Shown: positions 16,425-25,907 of the stretch, one piece after another
How the letters are laid out: every line of letters starts with the position of its first letter
Numbering within the stretch: position 1 is the first letter of the stretch
DNA from: Alphaproteobacteria bacterium
Lineage (GTDB): Bacteria > Pseudomonadota > Alphaproteobacteria > Rhizobiales > Devosiaceae
Assembly (NCBI GenBank): GCA_018828145.1
Contig: JAHJWO010000007.1
Coordinates: 1 to 64,000, forward strand
DNA length: 64,000 bases
Reading direction: 5' to 3'
Program-made: the position numbers and the translations under genes
The notes under the pieces: model-generated
Databases searched by the model: none
Seen by the model: only the letters and a program-made list of their open reading frames with translations
What the model was told of the DNA's origin: nothing

Positions 16425-16446
16425 CTGTCACATTCGAATGTCACAG
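16425..16446 (+). promoter_or_regulatory. Pho-box-like repeat, distal copy
   Basis: Two CTGTCAC-like repeats (CTGTCAC at 16425, ATGTCAC at 16438) flank TTCGA-type sequence; the spacing is 13 rather than 11 bp. A further single CTGTCAC lies at 16369-16375. They suggest extra PhoB contacts upstream of pstS. Confidence 0.4.
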
Positions 16447-16502
16447 AGCCACGCCGGAATCGCGTTCTTCCGGCCGTTTCCCAGCAAAATCAACGCATTA
16501 AC

Positions 16503-16520
16503 CTGTCACAAACGCGTCAC
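16503..16520 (+). promoter_or_regulatory. Pho box upstream of pstS
   Basis: CTGTCAC-AAAC-GCGTCAC is two 7-bp direct repeats with an 11-bp period, matching the PhoB consensus CTGTCAT-N4-CTGTCAT. It lies 118 bp before the pstS start codon, at the head of an operon that also encodes PhoB. PhoB-activated expression under phosphate starvation is expected. Confidence 0.75.
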
Positions 16521-16637
16521 GCAACAGCAATAAAACTGTCGCCTAGCCACCCTATGGTCTGCCGCGTCACAGGGCGGCCCGGGGGATGTTCCGGAAGGTC
16601 GGCCATGTTCGAAAACGAATTCCGAAAGGGAAATCCC

Positions 16638-17675
16638 ATGAAGACCGCACTCTACGCCAGTGCTGCCGTGATCGCGCTTGCCGCGTTCGGCACCACCGCC
16701 GCCTTCGCCCAGTCGCGCGACCAGATCCGCATCGTTGGCTCGTCCACCGTGTTCCCCTACACCCAGGCAGTCTCCGAGCAGTTCGCTGCCATGACCGGCG
16801 GCACGGCTCCTGTCGTTGAATCGACCGGCACCGGCGGCGGCATGCAGATCTTCTGCGGCGGCGTTGGCCCGGATCATCCCGATATCACTGGTGCATCGCG
16901 CGCCATGAAGCAGTCCGAATTCGAGCTGTGCCAGACCAACGGCGTCGACTCGGTCACCGAAGTTCTGATCGGCTATGACGGCCTGTCGATCGCCCATTCC
17001 CAGCAGGGTCCGGACCTGGACCTCACCAAGGCCCAGATCTTCCAGGCTCTGGCTGCCCAGGTTGAAGTTGACGGCGCCATCGTCGACAACCCGTACAAGA
17101 ACTGGTCCGACATCGACGCCTCGCTCCCCAACACCCCGATCACCGTGTTCGGCCCCCCTCCGACCTCCGGCACCCGTGACGCTTTCGTCGAGCTGGTCAT
17201 GCTCGAAGGCTGCGAAGGCTTCGAAGCCATCGCCGCTCTCGATGAAGACGCCATGGAAGAGACCTGCTCGCGCATGCGCCAGGATGGTCCCTTCATCGAA
17301 GCCGGTGAAAACGACAACCTGATCGTGCAGCGCCTGAACGCCGACTCCAATGCCCTGGGCATCTTCGGCTACTCGTTCCTCTACGAGAACAGCGACACCC
17401 TCAAGGCTGTGGCCGTCGATGGCGTCCTGCCCACCACCGAGACCATTGCCGACGCGTCCTATGCCGTGTCGCGCCCGCTCTATATCTACGTCAAGAACGC
17501 CCATAAGGGCGTGATCCCCGGCCTCGAGGAATTCGTCACCGAATACGTCTCCGAAGAATCCTTCGGCGAAGGTGGCTACCTCTCCGAGCGCGGCCTGATC
17601 CCGCTGAGCACCGAAGAGCGTGACGCCACCCGCACCGCCGTTGCCGAATCGACGGCAATGACTGCAGGCAACTAA
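16638..17675 (+). CDS. pstS: Phosphate ABC transporter, periplasmic substrate-binding protein
   Basis: The 345-residue product begins with a signal peptide (MKTALYASAAVIALAAFGTT, cleavage after AFA). It then shows the phosphate-binding signature IRIVGSSTVFPY, GTGGGMQIFCGG and TSGTRDAF, whose Ser/Thr/Arg side chains bind phosphate. It captures periplasmic phosphate for PstCAB. Start is the ATG at 16638 after GAAAGGGAAAT; in-frame codons upstream lie before the signal peptide. It heads the pst operon, is preceded by Pho-box repeats, and is separated from pstC by a hairpin that may favour higher PstS output. Confidence 0.96.
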   Translation: MKTALYASAAVIALAAFGTTAAFAQSRDQIRIVGSSTVFPYTQAVSEQFAAMTGGTAPVVESTGTGGGMQIFCGGVGPDHPDITGASRAMKQSEFELCQTNGVDSVTEVLIGYDGLSIAHSQQGPDLDLTKAQIFQALAAQVEVDGAIVDNPYKNWSDIDASLPNTPITVFGPPPTSGTRDAFVELVMLEGCEGFEAIAALDEDAMEETCSRMRQDGPFIEAGENDNLIVQRLNADSNALGIFGYSFLYENSDTLKAVAVDGVLPTTETIADASYAVSRPLYIYVKNAHKGVIPGLEEFVTEYVSEESFGEGGYLSERGLIPLSTEERDATRTAVAESTAMTAGN

Positions 17676-17682
17676 TACGACT

Positions 17683-17710
17683 GGGAAGCCGGGGTTCACC
17701 CCGGCTTCCC
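17683..17710 (+). terminator. Hairpin between pstS and pstC (partial terminator)
   Basis: GGGAAGCCGGGG and CCCCGGCTTCCC pair around TTCA, then TTCTTCTTTC follows. With no alternative promoter evident before pstC, it is probably a leaky terminator or an mRNA-stabilising end that raises pstS mRNA over the downstream genes. Confidence 0.7.
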
Positions 17711-17744
17711 TTCTTCTTTCGTCTCGTCCCTGGGGGCTCATGTC

Positions 17745-19124
17745 GTGGTCGGCTATCTCTTCCTGACAATCCTTGTCTTTTCGATCGCCGCCTTCTTCGT
17801 CGGGCGCTCCGCCGGCAATCGCTTCGTAGCGACCAATGGCGTCTCCACCCATTCCCTGCCCGGCTATCACGGCGCCTTCGTCGCCGTCTGGGTCGGCGTC
17901 CCAGCCCTGGTCCTGCTCTTGCTCTGGCTGATGGCGCAGGGCTCGGTGATCGACAACATGCTGTTGTCCACCCTGCCGGCGACTTTGACCGAAGCAGCCT
18001 CTGCCGCCGACAAGAACCTCCTGCTCTCCGAAATCAAGAATGTCGCCGCCGGCCGCATTTTCGCCGAGCCGACCCCCGAAATCACCGCCGCCGCCGAGAC
18101 CCTGCTCCGCTGGCAGCAGATCGCCTCCTGGCTGATGGTCGTCGTCGTGGTTGCGGCCATGCTGCTGGCCATGTTCTTCGCCTATTCGCGTCTGGCGCCG
18201 CGCTTCCGCGCCCGCAACGGCGTTGAAGCCTTCACCTCGGGCATCATGATTGCCTGCTCCATCGCGGCGATCCTGACCACGATCGGCATCATCGCCTCGC
18301 TGATTTACGAATCCATAGAGTTCTTCAAGCTCGTGCCGGTGCACGAATTCCTCTTCGGCCTGCGCTGGGAACCCCAGATCGCCATCCGCGCCGATCAGGT
18401 CGCCGGCAATGGCGCCTTCGGTGCGGTCCCGGTCTTCGTCGGCACCATCGTCATCGCCACCATCGCGATGCTCGTCGCCACCCCGATCGGCATCTTCACC
18501 GCCATCTACCTCACCGAATATGCCAGCGACCGCGTCCGCAACATCATCAAGCCGATCATGGAGATCCTGGCTGGCGTCCCCACCGTGGTCTACGGCTTCT
18601 TCGCAGTGCTCACCGTGGCGCCCGCCATTCGCGGCGCCGGCAATCTCATGGGCCTGGCCACCTCGCCCAACAGCGCCATCGCGGCTGGCGGCGTCATGGG
18701 CATCATGATCATCCCGTTCATTTCCTCGCTCGCCGATGACGCCATCCGCGCCGTGCCGCGCTCCATGCGCGACGGCTCGCTGGCCATGGGCGCCACCCGC
18801 GCCGAAACCATGACCAAGGTGCTGCTGCCCGCCGCCCTGCCGGGCATTATGGGCGGCATCCTGCTCGCCCTCAGCCGCGCCATTGGCGAAACCATGATCG
18901 TGGTCATGGCCGCTGGCCTCATCGCCACGCTCAACATCAATCCGCTCGACTCGGTCACCACCGTCACCGTGCAGATCGTCACCCTGCTGATCGGCGATAC
19001 CTCCTTCGACAATCCCAAGACGCTTGCCGCCTTCGCCCTGGGCCTCGTGCTCTTCCTGGTGACGCTGGGGCTCAACGTCGTTGCGCTGACCATCGTGCGC
19101 AAATATCGCGAACAGTACGACTGA
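17745..19124 (+). CDS. pstC: Phosphate ABC transporter permease PstC (long form)
   Basis: The 459-residue permease is longer than the roughly 320-residue E. coli PstC because of an N-terminal extension (DUF3708-like) with two hydrophobic segments and a periplasmic stretch. The C-terminal half has the BPD permease fold, with PVFVGTIVIATIAMLVATPIGIFTAIYLTEYA, AGVPTVVYGFFAVLTVAP and the cytoplasmic EAA-like loop (RDGSLAMGATRAETMTKVLLP). It forms the membrane channel with PstA. The GTG at 17745 is taken as start because the overlapping ATG at 17740 is out of frame. PstA begins 7 nt after its stop. Confidence 0.95.
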   Translation: MVGYLFLTILVFSIAAFFVGRSAGNRFVATNGVSTHSLPGYHGAFVAVWVGVPALVLLLLWLMAQGSVIDNMLLSTLPATLTEAASAADKNLLLSEIKNVAAGRIFAEPTPEITAAAETLLRWQQIASWLMVVVVVAAMLLAMFFAYSRLAPRFRARNGVEAFTSGIMIACSIAAILTTIGIIASLIYESIEFFKLVPVHEFLFGLRWEPQIAIRADQVAGNGAFGAVPVFVGTIVIATIAMLVATPIGIFTAIYLTEYASDRVRNIIKPIMEILAGVPTVVYGFFAVLTVAPAIRGAGNLMGLATSPNSAIAAGGVMGIMIIPFISSLADDAIRAVPRSMRDGSLAMGATRAETMTKVLLPAALPGIMGGILLALSRAIGETMIVVMAAGLIATLNINPLDSVTTVTVQIVTLLIGDTSFDNPKTLAAFALGLVLFLVTLGLNVVALTIVRKYREQYD

Positions 19125-19131
19125 GGCCATC

Positions 19132-20415
19132 ATGACCGACGCAACCCTGCCGACCCAGGTCCAGACTGCCGCGATCAATCGCGCCCGCCTGCGCAACAAG
19201 CGCAACGCCGCCGACTTCCGCCTGCGGGCCTATGGCATCACGGCCATCTCCATTGCCGTGGGCCTGCTCGGCATCCTGCTCTTCACCCTCGTGCTGGGCG
19301 GCTACTCGGCCTTCGTGCAGACCCATATCCGCGTCGATTTCCCGATCAGCGCCGAATATGTCGATCCGGCCGATCCCGCCGAGGGCAACTGGCGCGCCGT
19401 GGTCAGCGATGGCGTCGGCGCCCTGCTGCCGTCCGACAGCCCCGCCCAGGCCCGGCAGATCGCGCAGATCCTGACCAACAATACCCAGTTCTTCGTGCGC
19501 AACGCCGTGGTGGCCGATCCCTCGGTGATCGGCGGCACGCTGACGCTCGATATTCCGGCCGCCGACATCTTCGACCAGCTCAACAAGGGCAATATCGATC
19601 GCAACACGCCCGAGGCAAACCGGCGCGTCACCGATCAGCAGATCGAGTGGTTCGACAGCCTGCAGGAACAGGGCCGCGTCTCCACCCCCTTCAACTGGGG
19701 CCTGTTCTTCAATGCCGATAGCCGCTTCCCCGAACTGGCCGGCCTCTCCGGCGCCATCACCGGCTCCTTCTATGCCCTGCTGGTCTGCTTCCTTATCAGC
19801 TTCCCCGTCGGCATCGCCGCGGCCACCTATCTTGAGGAATTCGCCCCCAAGAACCGCTGGACCGACCTGATCGAGGTCAACATCAATAACCTGGCCGCCG
19901 TGCCCTCCATCGTCTTCGGCCTGCTCGGCCTGGCCGTCTTCCTGCAGATTTTCGGCCTGCCCCGCTCCGCGCCGCTGGTCGGTGGCCTGGTGCTGGCGCT
20001 GATGACACTGCCCACCATCATCATCGTCACCCGCAACGCCCTCAAGGCCGTGCCGCCCTCCATCCGCGAGGCCGCCTATGGCATGGGCGCCTCGCCCCAG
20101 CAGGTCATCCTCCACCACGTGCTGCCGCTCTCCCTGCCCGGCATTCTCACCGGCACGATCATTGGTCTCGCCCAGGCACTGGGTGAAACCGCCCCCCTGC
20201 TGCTGATCGGCATGAATGCCTTCATCACCAGCCCGCCCGGTGGCGTGCTGGAAGCCTCCACCGCGCTGCCCACCCAGATTTACATCTGGGCCGACAGCCC
20301 CGAGCGCGGTTTTGTCTCGCGCACCTCGGCGGGCATCCTGGTCCTGATGGGCTTCCTGCTGCTCATGAACGCGGTCGCCATCTTCCTGCGGCAGCGGCTG
20401 GAACGGCGCTGGTAA
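19132..20415 (+). CDS. pstA: Phosphate ABC transporter permease PstA (long form)
   Basis: The 427-residue protein pairs with PstC in the inner membrane. After an N-terminal helix (DUF3333-like region, ISIAVGLLGILLFTLVLGGY) there is a periplasmic insert of about 150 residues. The permease core then follows: GSFYALLVCFLISFPVGIAAATYLEE, NINNLAAVPSIVFGLLGLAVF and the EAA loop REAAYGMGASPQQVILHHVLPLSLPGI. Long PstA forms are usual in alphaproteobacteria. The ATG at 19132 lies 7 nt after pstC. Confidence 0.95.
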   Translation: MTDATLPTQVQTAAINRARLRNKRNAADFRLRAYGITAISIAVGLLGILLFTLVLGGYSAFVQTHIRVDFPISAEYVDPADPAEGNWRAVVSDGVGALLPSDSPAQARQIAQILTNNTQFFVRNAVVADPSVIGGTLTLDIPAADIFDQLNKGNIDRNTPEANRRVTDQQIEWFDSLQEQGRVSTPFNWGLFFNADSRFPELAGLSGAITGSFYALLVCFLISFPVGIAAATYLEEFAPKNRWTDLIEVNINNLAAVPSIVFGLLGLAVFLQIFGLPRSAPLVGGLVLALMTLPTIIIVTRNALKAVPPSIREAAYGMGASPQQVILHHVLPLSLPGILTGTIIGLAQALGETAPLLLIGMNAFITSPPGGVLEASTALPTQIYIWADSPERGFVSRTSAGILVLMGFLLLMNAVAIFLRQRLERRW

Positions 20416-20466
20416 CACTGACAAGATGCAACCGGCGCCTCGCGCCCAAAGACGGAATTTTGAGAG

Positions 20467-21291
20467 ATGAACGCGATGACCGAAAACAAGGGTTCGACGC
20501 TCGTGGCAAAACCCGATCAGGTGGTAATTCCCCCCACGGTGGCCATGAAGGGCGAGGATGTCAGCGTCTTCTACGGCGCCAAGCAGGCCCTGTTCGGGGT
20601 TAACCTCGAGATCGAGCGCAACCGCGTCACCTCGCTGATCGGCCCGTCCGGTTGCGGCAAGTCCACCTTCCTGCGCTCGCTCAACCGCATGAACGACACC
20701 ATCGACATCTGCCGCGTCACCGGCAGGATCACCCTCGATGGCGAGGATATCTACGACAAGAACCTCGACGTGGTGGAACTGCGCGCCCGCGTCGGCATGG
20801 TGTTCCAGAAGCCCAATCCCTTCCCCAAGTCGATCTTCGAAAACGTCGCCTACGGCCCCAAGATCCACGGCATGGTCTCGACCAAGGCCGAGACCGAGGA
20901 AATCGTCGTCTCCTCGCTGCGCAAGGCCGGCCTCTTCGAAGAGGTCAAGGATCGCCTCAACGAGCCCGGCACCGGCCTGTCCGGTGGCCAGCAGCAGCGC
21001 CTCTGCATTGCGCGCGCCATCGCCACCAAGCCGGAAGTCCTCCTGATGGACGAGCCCTGCTCGGCGCTGGACCCCATCGCCACCGCCATCATCGAAGAAC
21101 TGATCGACGAGCTGCGCGAGAACTTCACCATCGTCATCGTCACCCACTCCATGCAGCAGGCGGCCCGCGTCAGCCAGAAGACCGCCTTCTTCCACCTGGG
21201 CAAGCTGATCGAGGAAGGCGTCACCGAAGACATCTTCACCAACCCGGTCAACAAGCAGACCCAGGACTACATCATGGGCCGCATCGGCTGA
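20467..21291 (+). CDS. pstB: Phosphate ABC transporter ATP-binding protein
   Basis: The 274-residue ATPase has Walker [10 protein letters not shown] (about residue 60), the Q-loop [20 protein letters not shown] typical of PstB, the ABC signature LSGGQQQR, Walker [13 protein letters not shown] and the switch histidine in [14 protein letters not shown]. It powers phosphate import with PstC and PstA. The ATG at 20467 follows GAGAG. It is about 20 residues longer at the N-terminus than E. coli PstB; the ATG at codon 4 could also be used. Confidence 0.97.
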   Translation: MNAMTENKGSTLVAKPDQVVIPPTVAMKGEDVSVFYGAKQALFGVNLEIERNRVTSLIGPSGCGKSTFLRSLNRMNDTIDICRVTGRITLDGEDIYDKNLDVVELRARVGMVFQKPNPFPKSIFENVAYGPKIHGMVSTKAETEEIVVSSLRKAGLFEEVKDRLNEPGTGLSGGQQQRLCIARAIATKPEVLLMDEPCSALDPIATAIIEELIDELRENFTIVIVTHSMQQAARVSQKTAFFHLGKLIEEGVTEDIFTNPVNKQTQDYIMGRIG

Positions 21292-21319
21292 TCCGGGCTC
21301 GGACAACAAGGATTACGCT

Positions 21320-22030
21320 ATGCCCAATACCGGCTCCGAACACATCGTTTCGTCCTACAATGACGAACTGGTCGCGCTCGCCCAGACCATCGCCGAAATG
21401 GGCGGCCAGGTCGAAGTGGCCATCGAGAATGGCACCAAGGCCCTGCTCAAGCTCGACCGCGAACTGGCCGACCTGACCATCATCGCCGACCAGCGCATCG
21501 ACGACATGCAGCGCAAGATCGACGAAATGGCCGTCTCCATGATCGCCCGTCGCCAGCCCATGGCCTCCGACCTGCGCGCCATCGTCACCGCCATCCACGT
21601 CGCCTCCGATCTGGAGCGCGTCGGCGACATGGCCAAGCAGCTGGCCCGCCGCTCGCTCAAGCTCGAAGGCATGAGCCTGCAGCCCACCTTCTACAACGGC
21701 GTCAAGAACATGACCGCCCTGGTGCTGCGCCAGATCAAGGAAGCGCTGGACGCCTATTCCAGCCGCGATGCCGCCGCCGCCATCGAGGTCTGCAACCGCG
21801 ATGACGAGGTCGATGCCATGCATACCTCCCTGTTCCGCGAACTGCTGACCTACATGATGGAAGATCCGCGCAACATCACCACCTGCACCCATCTGCTGTT
21901 CTGCGCCAAGAGCCTGGAACGCATCGGCGACCACGCCACCAACATCGCCGAGCGCGCCTATTACCTGCAGACCGGCAAGCCCCTGACCAACGACGTCCAG
22001 GAACTGCACCGCACCCAGATCAAGGCGTAG
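21320..22030 (+). CDS. phoU: Phosphate signalling regulator PhoU
   Basis: The 236-residue all-helical protein consists of two PhoU repeats, each with an acidic metal-binding signature (here ADQRIDDMQRKIDEMAV and CNRDDEVDAMHTSLF). It couples the Pst transporter to the PhoR kinase so that the Pho regulon is silent when phosphate is plentiful. It lies 28 nt after pstB and before phoB in the usual order. The ATG at 21320 follows an AAGGATTACGCT leader with AAGGA. Confidence 0.95.
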   Translation: MPNTGSEHIVSSYNDELVALAQTIAEMGGQVEVAIENGTKALLKLDRELADLTIIADQRIDDMQRKIDEMAVSMIARRQPMASDLRAIVTAIHVASDLERVGDMAKQLARRSLKLEGMSLQPTFYNGVKNMTALVLRQIKEALDAYSSRDAAAAIEVCNRDDEVDAMHTSLFRELLTYMMEDPRNITTCTHLLFCAKSLERIGDHATNIAERAYYLQTGKPLTNDVQELHRTQIKA

Positions 22031-22068
22031 CCGCAGAAGCGCTGACGCCTCCCAACCACCGGCCCGTA

Positions 22069-22089
22069 CCTCCCCCTTGATGGGGGAGG
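22069..22089. repeat. GC-rich palindrome between phoU and phoB
   Basis: The element is a copy of the CCTCCCCC/GGGGGAGG palindrome with TTGAT in the loop. It lies inside the operon, so it is not a strong terminator here; an mRNA-processing or stability role is possible. Confidence 0.85.
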
Positions 22090-22150
22090 CTGGGAGAGGG
22101 TGGAGCCACAAGCACCGGCCATGGTGCCGCAACCGACGGGAGCACATCTC

Positions 22151-22852
22151 ATGCCCGCCACGATCCTCGTTGTCGAAGACGAAGGCGATATCGCCATCCT
22201 GCTGCGCTACAACCTCGAAGCCGAGGGCTTCCGCGTCGTCACCGCGGAAACCGGCGACGAGGCCCAGAGCGCCATCCAGGAAAAGCTGCCCGATCTCATC
22301 CTGCTCGATTGGATGCTGCCCGAGATTTCCGGCATCGAACTCTGCCGGCGCCTGCGCGCCCGCGAGGAAACCGCCCGCATCCCGATCATCATGCTCACCG
22401 CCCGCGGCGAGGAAGAAGAGCGCGTCCGGGGCCTCGCCACCGGGGCCGATGACTATGTGGTCAAGCCCTTCTCGGTGCCCGAGCTGATCGCCCGCATCCA
22501 CGCCCTGCTGCGCCGCGCCAATCCCAATCTCGTCACCGCCGCCCTCAAGGTCGGCGATCTCGAGCTCGACCGCACCACCCACCGCGTCCGCCGCGCCAAT
22601 CGCGACGTCCATCTCGGCCCCACCGAATATCGCCTGCTCGAATACCTGATGCGCCATCCTGGTAGAGTGTACTCACGCGAGCAACTCCTCGACGGCGTCT
22701 GGGGCAATGACGTCTATGTCGACGAGCGCACCGTCGACGTCCATATCGGCCGGCTCCGCCGCGCCATCAACCGCGGCCGCGAAACCGACCCCATCCGCAC
22801 CGTCCGCGGCGCCGGCTACGCCTTCGACGAAAGATTCGCCCAGGTCGCGTGA
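22151..22852 (+). CDS. phoB: Phosphate regulon response regulator PhoB
   Basis: The 233-residue OmpR-family regulator has a receiver domain with acidic pocket VVEDEGD, phospho-acceptor LILLDWMLP (D around 54), the conserved T in MLTARGEEEE and K in VVKPFS. A winged-helix DNA-binding domain follows (GPTEYRLLEYLMRHPGRVYSREQLLDGVWG, RTVDVHIGRLRRAI). PhoB binds Pho boxes such as that at 16503. The ATG at 22151 opens directly on the receiver domain; the longer in-frame reading is repeat-derived. PhoR is not in this cluster. Confidence 0.95.
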   Translation: MPATILVVEDEGDIAILLRYNLEAEGFRVVTAETGDEAQSAIQEKLPDLILLDWMLPEISGIELCRRLRAREETARIPIIMLTARGEEEERVRGLATGADDYVVKPFSVPELIARIHALLRRANPNLVTAALKVGDLELDRTTHRVRRANRDVHLGPTEYRLLEYLMRHPGRVYSREQLLDGVWGNDVYVDERTVDVHIGRLRRAINRGRETDPIRTVRGAGYAFDERFAQVA

Positions 22853-22865
22853 GAACCCCTCCCAC

Positions 22866-23048
22866 CCTCCCCCTGACAGGGGGAGGAGCCGCACGGCGAC
22901 CTTGGCCCCATCGCGACCCACAAACTGGATCGGTCCCTCCCCCTGCCAGGGGGAGGCTAGGTGGGGGTGCGGCCCCCTTGTGAGTACGTGGATTGTGGCG
23001 CGGTCTCGCCCCATCCACCTGACGGCACCTCCCCCTTGATGGGGGAGG
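22866..23048. repeat. Cluster of three GC-rich palindromes
   Basis: Three copies lie within 183 bp: 22866-22886 (loop TGACA), 22936-22956 (loop TGCCA) and 23028-23048 (loop TTGAT), each with arms CCTCCCCC/GGGGGAGG or one base shorter and T/G-rich tails. They occupy most of the 345-bp gap between phoB and the phosphotransferase gene; nothing else is seen there. Confidence 0.85.
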
Positions 23049-23197
23049 ATGGGAGGGGGTGTTGGGTGCCCCAATATTCGAGCCCACGCCCATCCCGCCC
23101 CGCCCCACTTCACCGCCCCCGCAGCGCCGGGTGAGCAGGCCTCCCCCTCTTGCTCCCGGCCCGTGCCGCACTATTGTGCCCCCACGTGGAGGCGCGC

Positions 23198-23902
23198 TTG
23201 TCAGAACAGGAAATTCCCCTCGCCGGCGGGCAGGTCAACGGCGTTGTGCGTGTCGGAGACACCGTCCGCCGCGCCACCCGGCACGATACGCGCATGCAGC
23301 AGGCCCTGCTGGCCCACCTGGACCGCAAGGGCTTCGAACACGCCCCTCGCTTCCTCGGCCATGACGATCAGGGCCGCGAAATCCTCACCTACCTGCCTGG
23401 CGAAGTCCTGTTCGACAAGGACGATTTCAGCGACGCCCAGCTGACCGACGCGGCCGATCTCCTGCGACGCTTCCACGACTGCACGACCGACTTTCCTCCG
23501 GTCCCTGCCGCCGGAGCCGAGGTCATGTGTCACAACGACTGGACACCGGCCAACACTGTCTTTGTCGACGACAAACCAGCCGGCATGATAGATTTCGATA
23601 CCATCATGCCCGGCACCCGGCTGTGGGACCTCACCTACAGCGTCTGGACTTGGCTCGGCCTCGGCGAGGACCGCTGGAGCCCGCAGGATCAACTGCGCCG
23701 CCTTGATCTGTTCGTCGCGGCCTATGGCCATCCCTCATGCACGCCGGATCTGGTGGCCGCGTGTCTTCCCGGGCGTCAGGCTGGCCGGGCGCATTGGGCG
23801 AAACAGCGCGGGCTTGTGGCCGGAGCCGAGTGGGCAAAAGCCTGCCTCGCCTGGACACTGGTCAACATTACCAATCACCATCACCCCGACGGACTGCCCT
23901 GA
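23198..23902 (+). CDS. APH-type phosphotransferase family protein
   Basis: The 234-residue protein has the aminoglycoside/choline kinase fold signature: catalytic loop VMCHNDWTPANTVF (Brenner-like HxDxxxxN) and the metal-binding IDFDTIMPGTRLWDLTYSV. The N-terminal lobe is short (QVNGVVRVGDTVRR, with an invariant lysine not obvious). A TTG at 23198 preceded by GGAGG with 5-nt spacing is the favoured start; a GTG at 23186 is the alternative. Many such proteins phosphorylate small metabolites rather than antibiotics. Substrate unknown. Confidence 0.8.
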   Translation: MSEQEIPLAGGQVNGVVRVGDTVRRATRHDTRMQQALLAHLDRKGFEHAPRFLGHDDQGREILTYLPGEVLFDKDDFSDAQLTDAADLLRRFHDCTTDFPPVPAAGAEVMCHNDWTPANTVFVDDKPAGMIDFDTIMPGTRLWDLTYSVWTWLGLGEDRWSPQDQLRRLDLFVAAYGHPSCTPDLVAACLPGRQAGRAHWAKQRGLVAGAEWAKACLAWTLVNITNHHHPDGLP

Positions 23903-24176
23903 ACGGCTCAGCCCCTTGGACCTCCGGCATATTCTTCACCTCTCCCTCCGGGGGAGAGGTCGGCGCGCAGCGCCGGGTGAGGGGGCCTTCCCTCTTGCTC
24001 CTCACCCAAAAGTCCCCCTCACCCGGCGGTTAGGAGGCCGTTCGAGATTCAGCTCAGGCTGAGCCGAAAATGTCGGTTTTCGAGAACCGGAGCGCAGCGT
24101 ACTTTCAGGTACGTGAGCACCGGAAGCGTAGAAAACTGGCATTTGCAGGCCAGCATCAGCTGAATATCGACCGGTC

Positions 24177-25805
24177 TCAAACCTCAGGCGTATCCCGGAT
24201 CGGGGTATCATCCCGCAGCGGCACGGTCTGCCGCTCGATCATCCTTCGCACCACCGGCGGCTCGCCCCCGCGATGCAGCGCCCGGATCTGGTCGATATTC
24301 TCGGCATCCGCCTTGGTGCGGCGCAGATTGTGCCGCAGGTAATCGATCCAGGTCGGCACATGATAGGCCTCGGTCCACACTTCGGGGTGTTCCAGGTCGC
24401 GCAGCAGCGACCATTGCCGCGCCCCGTCGCGGATGCGGATGCGGCGCCGGTCGGCCATCAGCGCCAGGAAGCGCGTGATGTCCCCCTGGTCGATGCGATA
24501 GTCGACCATCACCATGATCGGGCCGCTGCGCGGCCGCAGGTCCAGCTTCAGCACCGGTTCGTTGAACGTATTGAGCGGGTTGAGATCGCGCGCATTGAAT
24601 TGCGGCAGCGGCAGCCGGAAGCCCACCAGCGCACAGACCAGCATCACCACCCCGGCCAGCGCCAGCGCCGAATCCGGCCCCAGCGCATCGGCGCTCATTC
24701 CCCAGACCCAGCTGCCCGCGGCCATGCCGCCAAAGGTCGCCGTCTGGTAGAGCGACAGCGCCCGTCCCACCACCCAGCGCGGCGATGACAGCTGGATGGA
24801 GACATTGAACAGCGACAGCGACAGCACCCAGCAGGCGCCCGCCGGCAGCAGCGCCAGATGGCTCAGCAACGGGTCGCGGCTATAGCCCAGCGCCGCGCTG
24901 CTCAAGGCAAAGGCCACGCAGGCCACCCGCACGATGGTCTCGTTGCTGTAGCGTTCGCGCACGCGCCCATTGAGAAAGGCGCCGCCGATCGCCCCCAGCC
25001 CGAAACAGCCCAGCAGCGTGCCATAGACCATGGCGCCGCCGCCGACATAGTCGCTGGTCACCGATGGCAGCAGCGCCAGAATGGCCACCGCCGCAAAACC
25101 GAACAGGAAGCCGCGGAACAGCACCGTCGTCAGGTTGGGCGACAGCGACACATAGCGGATGCCCGCCCACATCGCGCTGCCGAAATTCTCGCGCGGCAGC
25201 TTGCTGGCCGGCCGCTCCGGCTTCCAGCGCAACAGCGCATAGAGCAGCGGCACATAGGAAAAGGCATTGACCGCAAAGGCCGCCGCCGCGCCGGCCAGCG
25301 CCACGATCAGCCCGCCCACCGCCGGGCCGACGCTGCGCATCATATTGTAGCCCATGGCATTGAGCGTCACCGCCCCGGGCAGGTCGGCGCGCGGCACGAT
25401 ATCGCCCATGGACGCCTGCCAAGACGGATTGAACAGCGCCGTGCCGCAACCGATCAGGAAGGTGAAGCTCAGCAGCAGCCAGGGATTGAGCAGGCCCATG
25501 AAGGCCAGTGCCGCCAGCATCAGCGACACCACCATCATGCCGCCCTGCGCGATCAGCATGACCACGCGCCGGTCGAAATTGTCGGCCAGCGCTCCGGCCG
25601 CGATCGAGAAGACCATGATCGGCAGCGTGGTCGAGGCCTGCACCAGCGCGATCATGTTGTGCGAGTCGGTCAGCGTGGTCATCATCCAGCCGGCACCGAC
25701 TGACTGCACCAACCCACCCAGATTGGACACCAGCGTCGCCAGCCACAGCAGCCGGAAAGTCTCATGCCGGAATGGCGCCAGCATGGGCGGTCGATCAGAC
25801 ATCAT
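24177..25805 (-). CDS. MFS transporter of the MFS_3/EntS-like family with C-terminal soluble domain
   Basis: The 542-residue protein has 12 hydrophobic helices over the first 400 residues (from FRLLWLATLVSNLGGLVQSVG), with the motif A loop GALADNFDRRVVMLI. It then has a soluble tail of about 130 residues (VMVDYRIDQGDITRFLALM, then VWTEAYHVPTWIDYLRHN) resembling the antibiotic-monooxygenase-like tails found on MFS_3 proteins. It probably exports a small molecule from the cytoplasm; the substrate is unknown. Two adjacent start codons (MM) are equally possible. The gap upstream contains a repeat palindrome at 25908. Confidence 0.88.
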   Translation of the reverse strand: MMSDRPPMLAPFRHETFRLLWLATLVSNLGGLVQSVGAGWMMTTLTDSHNMIALVQASTTLPIMVFSIAAGALADNFDRRVVMLIAQGGMMVVSLMLAALAFMGLLNPWLLLSFTFLIGCGTALFNPSWQASMGDIVPRADLPGAVTLNAMGYNMMRSVGPAVGGLIVALAGAAAAFAVNAFSYVPLLYALLRWKPERPASKLPRENFGSAMWAGIRYVSLSPNLTTVLFRGFLFGFAAVAILALLPSVTSDYVGGGAMVYGTLLGCFGLGAIGGAFLNGRVRERYSNETIVRVACVAFALSSAALGYSRDPLLSHLALLPAGACWVLSLSLFNVSIQLSSPRWVVGRALSLYQTATFGGMAAGSWVWGMSADALGPDSALALAGVVMLVCALVGFRLPLPQFNARDLNPLNTFNEPVLKLDLRPRSGPIMVMVDYRIDQGDITRFLALMADRRRIRIRDGARQWSLLRDLEHPEVWTEAYHVPTWIDYLRHNLRRTKADAENIDQIRALHRGGEPPVVRRMIERQTVPLRDDTPIRDTPEV

Positions 25806-25907
25806 GCTTCCTTTTCAGTCCTGACCTGTCTAGGTCCGCCGCAGGTGGTTTGGCAATGCAGCCTTTGGTGTGGGCGGGAAAGTTGGCGCCGCCGACGCGA
25901 TGAGATT

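Noticed and set aside
16506-21309. Very long open frames on the minus strand opposite the pst operon (up to about 900 codons)
   Set aside because: They are antisense to clear pst genes, are Gly/Asp/His/Arg-rich as expected for reverse frames of GC-rich DNA, and show no domain.
22858-23050. Possible CRISPR array from repeated GC-rich blocks
   Set aside because: The copies are palindromes with different loops and unequal spacing, without spacer structure or cas genes.
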